The translations under genes and the position numbers were made by a program. Below, piece after piece: positions 47,299-54,248 of a stretch of DNA of 64,000 nucleotides. The notes under the pieces are model-generated. The model had not been told where the DNA came from. It worked only from the letters and a program-made list of their open reading frames with translations, and ran no database searches. Origin of the DNA: Asaia bogorensis (GTDB taxonomy: Bacteria; Pseudomonadota; Alphaproteobacteria; Acetobacterales; Acetobacteraceae). Location: assembly GCA_945897825.1 (NCBI GenBank), contig CAMDGX010000007.1:17294-81293 (forward strand), given 5' to 3'. The number at the start of each line of letters is the position of its first letter. Within the stretch, counting starts at the first letter, position 1.

Positions 47299-47764
47299 CG
47301 TGCATGAGCTCCGGCGGGACGCCGATGCGGCGGGCGACCGCGAACAGCCCTTCGCGCAGGGCGGGGTTGGGGAAGTTCAGGATGCGGTAGGTGATGGTGG
47401 CTTCCGCGACCAGCTTGCCGTCGGCGCGGATGCGGCCGGAGAGGACGGCGTAGCCTGAGCCGTCGTGGTCCTGGGTGGCTTCGACGCGGATGGCCTGGCC
47501 GGGGGTGAGGAAGCTGCGCATCTTGGCTTCGGAGACCTTGGCGAGGAAGGCCATCTGGCGGAAGCCGAGGCGGGCCATGACGAGCCAGCCGCCGGTCTGG
47601 GCGATGGTTTCGATCATCAGCACGCCGGGCATGATCGGGTAGCCAGGGAAGTGGCCCTCGAAGACGGGGCTGGCTTCCGGCAGGGTGCATTCGGCCACGA
47701 TGGTGCCGGCGCCGAGGTTCAGCTCGGCGATGCGGTCGACCATCTGGAAGTATTCGAGGCGCAT
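47291..47764 (-). CDS. fabZ: 3-hydroxyacyl-ACP dehydratase (FabZ-type)
   Basis: A 157-aa hotdog dehydratase. His38 in EGHFPGYPIMPG and Glu52 in MIETIAQTGG are the catalytic pair; PSFL-like SFLTPGQAIRV follows. It dehydrates 3-hydroxyacyl-AcpXL. Starts 34 bp after the acpXL stop. Its 3' end overlaps the next gene by 8 bp. It differs from housekeeping FabZ by its place in this locus. Confidence 0.93.
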   Translation of the reverse strand: MRLEYFQMVDRIAELNLGAGTIVAECTLPEASPVFEGHFPGYPIMPGVLMIETIAQTGGWLVMARLGFRQMAFLAKVSEAKMRSFLTPGQAIRVEATQDHDGSGYAVLSGRIRADGKLVAEATITYRILNFPNPALREGLFAVARRIGVPPELMHDA

Positions 47765-47797
47765 CGCGGCGGCGGGCCTCCTGGGTGCGGCGGCCGG

Positions 47798-48079
47798 TCA
47801 GGCCTTGGCGGCGACCAGCTTGTCGATGTTGTTGCAGAGGCCTTCGAGGACGAAATAGGTGTCGCCGGAGACGCCGCCCTCGTTCACTTCCTGGGTCCAC
47901 TGCTCGAGCGGCATCTTGATGCCGAAGGCCTTGTCGATGGCGAAGGCGACGTCGAGGAAATCGAGGCTGTCGATGCCGAGGTCGTTGATGGCGTGGCTTT
48001 GCGGAGTGATGGTCGCGCGGTCGATGCCGCAGATCTCCGCGATGATGTCGGCGACCTTGTTGAACGTCTCGGATGACAT
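47798..48079 (-). CDS. acpXL: Specialised acyl carrier protein AcpXL
   Basis: A 93-aa ACP with phosphopantetheine attachment Ser38 in [11 protein letters not shown]. The C-terminal half [14 protein letters not shown] [13 protein letters not shown] and [15 protein letters not shown] match AcpXL, the carrier of the 27-hydroxyoctacosanoyl-type chain in lipid A of many alphaproteobacteria, rather than AcpP. First gene of acpXL-fabZ-KS-like-KS-fabG. Confidence 0.93.
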   Translation of the reverse strand: MSSETFNKVADIIAEICGIDRATITPQSHAINDLGIDSLDFLDVAFAIDKAFGIKMPLEQWTQEVNEGGVSGDTYFVLEGLCNNIDKLVAAKA

Positions 48080-48201
48080 GGCGGCTCAGCCTCGCTGCAG
48101 CAGGACGGAATCGGGATGCACCCGCGGCGCGGCCCGGGTTGGTGCTGCGCAATCACCACAAGACGCCTTTCAACACAAGCCAGGGGGGCAAGGCGGGCGG
48201 G

Positions 48202-48990
48202 TCAGGTGAGGGTTACGGTAACTTCGCCGAGGCCGTCGAAGGCGACGCTGACGTGGCAGGGGCGGTCCAGCCAGATGGGCGGGGTGACGCTGCCGAGCAT
48301 GACGACCTGGCCGGCCTTCAGCCCGCCGAAGGCCGCGACGGTGGGGGAGCCGGCGAGCCAGGCCAGGGCGGCCATGGGGTGGCCGAGCAGGTCGCTTCCG
48401 TGGCCGGCTGCGCGCTGCATGCCGTCGACGGCGACGCGGCCGGGGATGGCGGCGAGGTCGAGGCCCTGCCAGTCGGCCGGGGCGCCGAGGATGGCGGCGC
48501 GGTGATAGACTTGGTCGGCGATGAGGGTGGGGGTGCCGATGCGGGCGAGGTCGCCCAGCGGGGGGGTGCCGTAGCGGTTCTCGACGATCTCGATGGCGGC
48601 GAAGACCTCGGCGACGGCGGCCTGGGCGGTGGCCTGGTCGCAGGGGCCGGGGGGGAGGTCGCGGGCGAGGCGCAGGCCGATCTCGCATTCGGCGCCGGGG
48701 CCGCGCAGGGAGGCGTAGGGGATGCGGGTGCCGGAGGGGTGGAGGTTGGCCGCGACCATGTAGCCGGCGGCGGGGCCGTCGAGGCCCAGGTAGTCCTGCA
48801 TGCGCTTGGTGGTGGCGCCGATCTTGTAGCCGGCGGGGGGGACGGCGCCTGAGCGGGCGGCGCGGGCGTGCTGGACGGCGACGCCCTGTTCGATCGTTTG
48901 CGGGCGGATCGGCTCCGGGAGGGAGGACTCGGCGCCGGTGCGGCGGGCTTCGTCCAGGGCGGCGGCGGCGGGGGCGGGGTCGTAGGGCAT
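48202..48990 (-). CDS. 2-keto-4-pentenoate hydratase-type (MhpD) protein
   Basis: A 262-aa FAH-superfamily hydratase/decarboxylase: YKIGATTKRMQ, GAECEIGLRLARDL with the metal Glu pair, AAIEIVENRY, and GSVTPPIWLD. Predicted to hydrate 2-oxopent-4-enoate-like products or decarboxylate oxalocrotonate-like acids; substrate unknown. ATG 48990 is preceded by AAGGA 8 bases upstream; an ATG nine codons before it lies inside the type-A repeat. Confidence 0.87.
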   Translation of the reverse strand: MPYDPAPAAAALDEARRTGAESSLPEPIRPQTIEQGVAVQHARAARSGAVPPAGYKIGATTKRMQDYLGLDGPAAGYMVAANLHPSGTRIPYASLRGPGAECEIGLRLARDLPPGPCDQATAQAAVAEVFAAIEIVENRYGTPPLGDLARIGTPTLIADQVYHRAAILGAPADWQGLDLAAIPGRVAVDGMQRAAGHGSDLLGHPMAALAWLAGSPTVAAFGGLKAGQVVMLGSVTPPIWLDRPCHVSVAFDGLGEVTVTLT

Positions 48991-49006
48991 CGACGGATCC
49001 TTTGGG

Positions 49007-49147
49007 GAAGGAAGCATGTTCTTTTTTGAAAAAAAGAACCAAAAAACTTCTCATCCATGGGCGCGGCGCATGACGCGGAGGGCCGGGAGCCAATGGATGG
49101 AAAGTCTTTTTGCTTCTTTTTCTTCAGAAAAAGAAGATTCTTCCTTT
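49007..49147. repeat. Type-A nested palindromic repeat, copy 5
   Basis: Left arm with GTTCTTTTTTGAAAAAAAGAAC hairpin and AACTTCTCATCCAT; spacer; right arm ATGGATGGAAAGTC and hairpin CTTCTTTTTCTTCAGAAAAAGAAG-like. Orientation as copies 1 and 3. It fills the 162 bp between the rlmB stop and the start of the hydratase gene. Confidence 0.82.
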
Positions 49148-49152
49148 CTTCG

Positions 49153-50382
49153 CTAGCGGCGCGCCAGTTCGTAGAGGGCGATGGCGGCGGCGGTGGAGAC
49201 GTTCAGGCTGTCGAGCAGGGCGGAGGCGCCGGGCATGGCGATGGCGGCGATTTCGTCGCAGGTGTCGCGGGTGAGGCGGCGCAGGCCTTCGCCTTCGCTG
49301 CCGAGGACCAGGGCGACGCGGCGTTCGGCGAGCGGCGGGCCGGCGAGGCGGCCGCCGCCGGCGTCCAGCCCAATCACCCAGAAGCCGGCAGCGCGCAGGG
49401 CGACGAGGGTTCGGGCGATGTTGACGGCGCGCAGGAAGGGCACGGTTTCGAGTGCGCCGGAGGCGGCCTTGGCCAGGACGCCGGTTTCCTCCGGGGCGTT
49501 GCGGTCCTGGGTGATGACGGCGGCGACCTTGAAGGCGGCGGCGGCGCGCAGGATGGCGCCGACGTTGCGCGGGTCGGTCACCTGGTCGAGCACCAGGATG
49601 GGTCCGGGGCGGGCGACGGCGGATTGCAGGCTGGGGGGGGCGAGGGGCTCGACGAGGAGGGCCGCACCTTGGTGGATGGCGCCGGCGCCGAGCAGGTGGT
49701 CGATGCGGGCGCGGTCGGTGCGTTCGGGGCTGAGGGCCCAGGGGCGGGGCAGGCGGGTGGCGATCGCGGCCTCGCCTTCCTCCGTCAGCAGCAGGCGGCG
49801 GAGGTGGCGGGCGGGGTTGGCCAGGGCGGCGGCGACGGCGTGGATGCCGTAGATCCAGAGCGAGTTGCCCGGGGCCTCGCGCGGGCCCTGGGGAGGGCGC
49901 TCGGCGCGGGGGCGGCGGGGGGCGTCGGGGCGGGGCTGGTCCTGGGCCGGGCGTTCACGGGCGCGCAGGGTGGTTTCGAGGGGGGCATCGGGCGCGCGGC
50001 GATCGGGCTCGGCGGCGGGCTGGGCGCGATCCGGGGGGGGGCGGCGTTCGGCGCGCGGCTCGGGAGGGCGCGGGGTTGCTGGGCGGGGACCGCCGGAGCG
50101 ATCCGGGGCGCGGCCGCGACCGCCGCTGCCTGACGCGCCGCCAGCGCCATGGGGCTTGGGGGCGTAGCTGGAGGCGCCGCGGCCACCGGCGTCCGGCCCT
50201 CCGGAGCGAGGGGTGCCTGGCCCTGCGGATTTGGAGGCGCCAGGTCCTGCGGACCTGGAGTCTCGTGGTCCTGCGGACCGGGGCGCGCCGGGTCCACCGG
50301 AACGCGAGGCCCCTGGTCCGGCGGAGCGGGGGGCGCCGGAGCGCGGGCCGGAGTCGGATGTGGGGCGGCGGGGAGGCTTCAT
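49153..50382 (-). CDS. rlmB: SPOUT 2'-O-methyltransferase, RlmB-like, with long Gly/Pro/Arg-rich N-terminal tail
   Basis: Predicted to methylate a guanosine ribose in 23S rRNA. The enzyme part spans about residues 180-409: LWIYGIHAVAAAL substrate domain, then DQVTDPRNVGAILRAA, LGSEGEGLRRL and SLNVSTAAAIALYE (SPOUT motifs 1-3). Residues 1-170 are low complexity; residues 18-70 are a tandem series built on SRSAGPG/PRSGGPG-like heptads (DNA tandem repeat at about 50180-50335), then an Arg/Pro-rich region. This extension is longer than in typical RlmB (about 250 aa). ATG 50382; further upstream the frame runs into tRNA-Tyr. Confidence 0.9.
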   Translation of the reverse strand: MKPPRRPTSDSGPRSGAPRSAGPGASRSGGPGAPRSAGPRDSRSAGPGASKSAGPGTPRSGGPDAGGRGASSYAPKPHGAGGASGSGGRGRAPDRSGGPRPATPRPPEPRAERRPPPDRAQPAAEPDRRAPDAPLETTLRARERPAQDQPRPDAPRRPRAERPPQGPREAPGNSLWIYGIHAVAAALANPARHLRRLLLTEEGEAAIATRLPRPWALSPERTDRARIDHLLGAGAIHQGAALLVEPLAPPSLQSAVARPGPILVLDQVTDPRNVGAILRAAAAFKVAAVITQDRNAPEETGVLAKAASGALETVPFLRAVNIARTLVALRAAGFWVIGLDAGGGRLAGPPLAERRVALVLGSEGEGLRRLTRDTCDEIAAIAMPGASALLDSLNVSTAAAIALYELARR

Positions 50383-50447
50383 GGCGCAGGTATAGCGGGC
50401 GCGGGTTGGCCCGACAAATCGTCGGCCCGGGGCGGCGCGAGCGGCGA

Positions 50448-50476
50448 TTGACAAGGGTGGGTGCTTGGCCCTAGGT
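50448..50476 (+). promoter_or_regulatory. Candidate promoter of the tRNA-Tyr/Gly unit
   Basis: TTGACA (50448-50453), 17 bp, then CTAGGT (50471-50476); start of transcription would be about 50484, 35 bp before tRNA-Tyr. A perfect -35 box and the CTAGG type -10 fit stable RNA promoters in this group. Confidence 0.55.
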
Positions 50477-50518
50477 CGGCTCTCCACGCGACCGGCCTGC
50501 CGGGCGTGCCGCGATGGC

Positions 50519-50604
50519 GGAGGGGTGCCCGAGTGGCTAAAGGGGGCGGACTGTAAATCCGCTGGCGCACGCCTACGTTGGTTCGAATCCAACCCCCTCC
50601 ACCA
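50519..50604 (+). tRNA. tRNA-Tyr (anticodon GTA)
   Basis: Acceptor GGAGGGG (50519-50525) pairs with CCCCTCC (50594-50600); ACCA is encoded. The anticodon loop CTGTAAA gives GTA; the class II variable arm (GCTGGCGCACGCCTACG region) fits bacterial tRNA-Tyr. Followed by tRNA-Gly 64 bp downstream. Confidence 0.96.
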
Positions 50605-50668
50605 ACGATCGCGACGACATGACGGATGCACGGGCACTGGCCGTACGGGGCCGCAGCCCGGGCGGGAT

Positions 50669-50742
<74 letters not shown>

Positions 50743-50783
50743 GCGCTGCATAGCGTGATTTCGACCCGAGCGATCCGATGCCC

Positions 50784-50812
50784 TTGACATTGCGGCGCGC
50801 CCGCCGTTTCTA
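50784..50812 (+). promoter_or_regulatory. Candidate promoter of tRNA-Trp/secE-nusG
   Basis: TTGACA (50784-50789), 17 bp, then TTTCTA (50807-50812). The predicted start (about 50819) is 73 bp upstream of tRNA-Trp, and no other promoter-like pair is seen before secE. Confidence 0.6.
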
Positions 50813-50891
50813 CGGCGCCCGGGCTGCGTGCAGACGCGGACCGCGCCGCTTGGCCGATGCGCGGTGATGCGCGCGGCTGGCGGACGGATGC

Positions 50892-50968
50892 AGGGGTGTA
50901 GCTCAATTGGCTAGAGCGCCGGTCTCCAAAACCGGAGGTTGGGGGTTCGAGACCCTCCACCCCTGCCA
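50892..50968 (+). tRNA. tRNA-Trp (anticodon CCA)
   Basis: Acceptor AGGGGTG (50892-50898) pairs with CACCCCT (50958-50964); G discriminator and CCA follow. The arm CCGGT-CTCCAAA-ACCGG gives anticodon CCA. It stands upstream of secE as in many bacteria. Confidence 0.96.
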
Positions 50969-51141
50969 TTCCCGGTCTGGCCATTCCCGTTCAGGGCGGC
51001 CTGCATCGGGGCAGCCTGGATCCGGGCGGTCGTGATCGTCGTGGTCATGGTCGCCATGGTCTGGATTGTGGCGGTTGGCGCGGGTTGCGGCGACGCGTTC
51101 GGCGATCGCCGGGGGCGGATGGTTTTCACTGAGGGAGCGTG

Positions 51142-51342
51142 ATGCGCGTGGCGATCGATCCGTTACGTTTCGTGCGCGAGGTGCGCAGCGAGGCCGCGAA
51201 GGTGACCTGGCCCGCCCGCAAGGAGACGCTGGTGACCACCGGTCTCGTGGTGGCCATGGCCTTCGTCGCCGCATTCTTCTTCTTCATCGCGGACCAGATC
51301 ATCGGCGTCGGTGTGCGCGCGTTGTTCGGCATCGCGGCATAG
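51142..51342 (+). CDS. secE: Preprotein translocase subunit SecE
   Basis: A 66-aa single-span SecE: the amphipathic helix FVREVRSEAAKVTWPARKET (conserved V-x-W-P), then one membrane helix (about residues 32-52, GLVVAMAFVAAFFFFIAD). Clamps SecY in the SecYEG channel. ATG 51142 has GGGAG just upstream; a GTG one codon earlier is possible. nusG follows after 21 bp. Confidence 0.94.
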   Translation: MRVAIDPLRFVREVRSEAAKVTWPARKETLVTTGLVVAMAFVAAFFFFIADQIIGVGVRALFGIAA

Positions 51343-51363
51343 CGGGGCCAGGGAAACACAGCC

Positions 51364-51894
51364 ATGGCGAAGCGTTGGTACGTCGTCCACGTCTATTCGG
51401 GTTTCGAGAAGAAGATCGCCCAGCAGATCAAGGAGCAGGCTGCCCAGAAGGGGCTGGCCGACCAGATCGACGAGGTGCTGGTTCCCTCCGAGGAGGTGGT
51501 GGAGCTGCGCCGCGGGCAGAAGGTGAATGCGGAGCGGAAGTTCTTCCCCGGCTACGTGCTGGTGAAGATGGAGCTTTCCGACGACGCCTGGCATCTGGTG
51601 AAGGACACGCCGAAGGTGACGGGGTTCCTGGGCACCAAGCTGCGGCCGTCGCCGATCTCCGATGCCGAGGCGGACCGGATCATGAAGCAGACCACCGAAG
51701 GCGTGGAGCGTCCGCGCCCGGCGATCCTGTTCGAGATCGGCGAGCAGGTGCGCGTGGCCGACGGGCCGTTCACCAGCTTCAACGGCACGGTGGAAGAGGT
51801 GGACGAGGAGAAGGGCCGGGTGAAGGTCAGCGTCTCGATCTTCGGCCGCTCGACGCCTGTGGAGCTGGAATACAGCCAGGTCGAGAAGGTCTGA
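51364..51894 (+). CDS. nusG: Transcription antitermination/termination factor NusG
   Basis: A 176-aa NusG: NGN domain (residues 1-120, [35 protein letters not shown]) and KOW domain ([40 protein letters not shown]). Binds RNA polymerase and couples to Rho or ribosome. A terminator follows, and no rplK is downstream here. Confidence 0.96.
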   Translation: MAKRWYVVHVYSGFEKKIAQQIKEQAAQKGLADQIDEVLVPSEEVVELRRGQKVNAERKFFPGYVLVKMELSDDAWHLVKDTPKVTGFLGTKLRPSPISDAEADRIMKQTTEGVERPRPAILFEIGEQVRVADGPFTSFNGTVEEVDEEKGRVKVSVSIFGRSTPVELEYSQVEKV

Positions 51895-51902
51895 GCCCGA
51901 GG

Positions 51903-51930
51903 GGCCGGGGCAGCGCTCCCGGCCTTTCTT
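51903..51930 (+). terminator. nusG terminator
   Basis: GGCCGGG (51903-51909) and CCCGGCC (51918-51924) form a 7-bp stem with an 8-base loop, followed by TTTCTT. It ends the secE-nusG transcript 9 bp after the stop codon. Confidence 0.7.
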
Positions 51931-51963
51931 GCCCCCGCCTTCCTTTTCCCAGGTCTTCCGTTG

Positions 51964-53019
51964 CTACGGCGTCCGGTCGCGCAGCACGCGCTGGAGGTCG
52001 TCCTCGATGGCGCTGAAATCGGCGTCGTTGTAGGTTTCCCGGGCCACGTCCTGCCAGTCCACCACGTCGACGACGCGGGCCGGGTTGTCGCGGAGCAATT
52101 CCCGCTTGATGAACGGGAAGCGTGTTTCCATCAGCTGGCGCCAGAGTTCCGCCGTGGGGTTCAGCGGCACACGGTGCGAGGCGGCCGAGAGCAGGCGCTC
52201 CAGGTGGGATTTGCGGTTGATGACGAAGGGGTCGGTGTCGGCCGGCTCGTCGCGGCCCTTCCCGGCCAGGGGGGTGGGATCGATGCGGGCGATCAGGTCC
52301 TTGTAGGGGTAGAGGGCGGCGCAGCGCAGGCCGTGCTTGAGCATCATGCGCGTCATGCCGACTTCGTAGTTCAGGATCACCCACAGCTTGTTGCGGACGG
52401 GGCGGACGGATTTCCAGAATCGGTCCCATGCCTTGCTGGCCAGGGCGGCCGGGCCGACGGCGATGAAGAAGGACTGCAGGTGGTAGCGGTTCTGGTAGCT
52501 TTCGGTGGCGCCCCAGACATCGGCGCGGGCGAAGTCGATGCGGTCCAGCATCGGGGCGAGGTCGGACAGGGGGCCGTAGACGCTGTCGTTCAGGATCAGC
52601 AGCAGGTCGGTGGTCTCGGGCTTGGCGTTGGCGTGGCGCAGGCCGTCGCGCATGGCGCCGAAATCGTAGCCGATGTTGCGGCGGACCAGGATGGCGGCGC
52701 AGAGCGGCTCCAGCGCGGCGCGCGCCGTTTTGGCCAGGCGGCCTGAATTGGTGACGAACACGGTGTCGATGCCGTGCCGCTGGAGGGCCTGGAGGTAGGG
52801 CAGCAGGTAGGGCTGCAGCTCGCCGGCGAGGTCGAAATGGACGAAGACGGCGACCTTGCGGCCGAGCGGGCGGCCGTTGGTCCAGGTGTTGATGACCTGG
52901 TTGGGGCTGCGCAGGAAGCTGCGCCAATAGGAGATGTAGGCCTCGAGGAGGAAATAGCGGAATCGCCATCTCCGGTAGGAATCCCGGACGACGTTCAGGA
53001 GGCTTGTGAACAAATCCAT
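51964..53019 (-). CDS. RgpF-like rhamnan synthesis protein F family protein
   Basis: A 351-aa protein matching the RgpF pattern: KVAVFVHFDLAGELQPYLLPYL, TVFVTNSGRL, RRNIGYDFGAMRDGL, LLILNDSVYGPL, the SYQNRYHLQSFFIAVG block and NYEVGMTRMML. RgpF domains are found in rhamnan and other cell wall polysaccharide biosynthesis. It stands alone, about 18 kb from the rhamnose genes in this window. Convergent with nusG. Confidence 0.82.
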   Translation of the reverse strand: MDLFTSLLNVVRDSYRRWRFRYFLLEAYISYWRSFLRSPNQVINTWTNGRPLGRKVAVFVHFDLAGELQPYLLPYLQALQRHGIDTVFVTNSGRLAKTARAALEPLCAAILVRRNIGYDFGAMRDGLRHANAKPETTDLLLILNDSVYGPLSDLAPMLDRIDFARADVWGATESYQNRYHLQSFFIAVGPAALASKAWDRFWKSVRPVRNKLWVILNYEVGMTRMMLKHGLRCAALYPYKDLIARIDPTPLAGKGRDEPADTDPFVINRKSHLERLLSAASHRVPLNPTAELWRQLMETRFPFIKRELLRDNPARVVDVVDWQDVARETYNDADFSAIEDDLQRVLRDRTP

Positions 53020-53152
53020 TCTGGGGTCGCCATCCGCCGCTGTTGCCGGAGCTTCCGCGCCACGCGATGCGGTGGCGGCGGAACGTCAGCGGTATAGAGG
53101 CACACGCGATCCCGGCCAATCCTGGCGATACGAAACAGTCGGAAAGATGCGA

Positions 53153-53572
53153 TTACGTTTCGCTGTCCACGGCATGGGCGCGCAGGTCGTCGAGCCCGCA
53201 CCAGGCGAGCGCGCCGAGTTCGGTGGCGCGCAGCACGACCTGGGGGGCGCAGCCCGCGGCCAGGGCTTCCTGCCAGCGGGGGGCGCAGAGGCACCAGCGG
53301 TCGCCGGGTCGCAGGCCGGGGAAGCCGTATTGCGGCATGGGCGTGGAGAGGTCGTTGCCGGCGGCGCGGCTGTAGGCGAGGAACTCCGCCGTCATGACCG
53401 CGCAGACGGTGTGGCTGCCGGCGTCTTCCGGGCCGGTGTTGCAGCAGCCGTCGCGGAAGAAGCCGGTGAGCGGGCGGAGCGAGCAGGGCTCCAGCGTTCC
53501 GCCCAGCACGTTGCGTGCCGGGCGGCCGCCGCCGCCGCCGCGCCGGTCTCCGCCGGTGGCGTCGAGGGGCAT
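53153..53572 (-). CDS. DUF2237 protein
   Basis: A 139-aa protein of the uncharacterised DUF2237 family, recognised by RNVLGGTLEPCS, TGFFRDGCCNTGPEDAG, HTVCAVMTAEFL, and GFPGLRPGDRWCLCA. Seven conserved-looking Cys residues suggest a metal or disulfide role, which is inference. It begins 4 bp after the stop of the thioredoxin-fold gene and is likely co-transcribed. Confidence 0.87.
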   Translation of the reverse strand: MPLDATGGDRRGGGGGRPARNVLGGTLEPCSLRPLTGFFRDGCCNTGPEDAGSHTVCAVMTAEFLAYSRAAGNDLSTPMPQYGFPGLRPGDRWCLCAPRWQEALAAGCAPQVVLRATELGALAWCGLDDLRAHAVDSET

Positions 53573-53576
53573 CGGG

Positions 53577-54221
53577 TCAGGCCTGGGTGCGGTATTTCAC
53601 GACGCAGCCATACGGCCGGGTGACCGGGTTGGCGATCGGCTTGCCGGCGGCCAGGGCAGCCAGCGCGTCGCGCACGTAGGGGGTGGCGCGGGCGAGGTCC
53701 TCTTGGCGGGTGGAGGGGATGCTGTCGGCGCCGCCGGCATAGACCAGGGTGCCCTTGGCATCGATGATGAACATGTGCGGGGTGACGGTGGCGCCGTAGA
53801 TGCGGCCGATGCGGCCCTCGGGGTCGAGCAGGACGTGGGCGGGGGTGGCGTTGCGGCTCTGGCTGAGGGCGTTGGCGCCGGCACCGTCGACATGGCCCTG
53901 CTCGCCGGGCGGGGAGGAGATGATCGAGAGCCACACGGCGCCCATGGCGGCGGCCTGGCGCTGGAGGTCCTGCATGGCGCCGCTGTTGTAGAACTTCTTC
54001 ACGTAGGGGCAGCCGTCGTTGGTCCATTCCAGGACGACCGGCTTGCCGGCGAACTGGGCCAGGCTGACCTGGGCGCCGTTGCTGTCGGTGCCGGTGAAGG
54101 CGGGCGCCGGGGCGGCGACGGCGGGGACGGCGATCGAGGTGGCCTCGGCCGCGCCGGGGCGCAGGAGGGGAATTGCCAGTGCGGCGGGAACGGCGAGGAG
54201 GCTGCGGCGGCGGATCGTCAC
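53577..54221 (-). CDS. Exported thioredoxin-fold (redoxin) protein
   Basis: A 214-aa protein with a twin-arginine-like leader (MTIRRRSLLAVPAALAIPLL) and an AhpC/TSA-type redoxin domain: VSLAQFAGKPVVLEWTNDGCPYVKKFY, AHVLLDPEGRIGRIYGA, PHMFIIDAKG. It has one Cys at the active site (GCPYVKK) and a second near the C terminus (RPYGCVVKY), like the one-domain family adjacent to ScsB/DsbD in other bacteria. Probably a periplasmic partner of the DsbD encoded upstream. 27 bp lie between the two genes. Confidence 0.85.
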   Translation of the reverse strand: MTIRRRSLLAVPAALAIPLLRPGAAEATSIAVPAVAAPAPAFTGTDSNGAQVSLAQFAGKPVVLEWTNDGCPYVKKFYNSGAMQDLQRQAAAMGAVWLSIISSPPGEQGHVDGAGANALSQSRNATPAHVLLDPEGRIGRIYGATVTPHMFIIDAKGTLVYAGGADSIPSTRQEDLARATPYVRDALAALAAGKPIANPVTRPYGCVVKYRTQA

Positions 54222-54248
54222 GGTGGTCTCCCTTCTTGTGGCGGCGAG

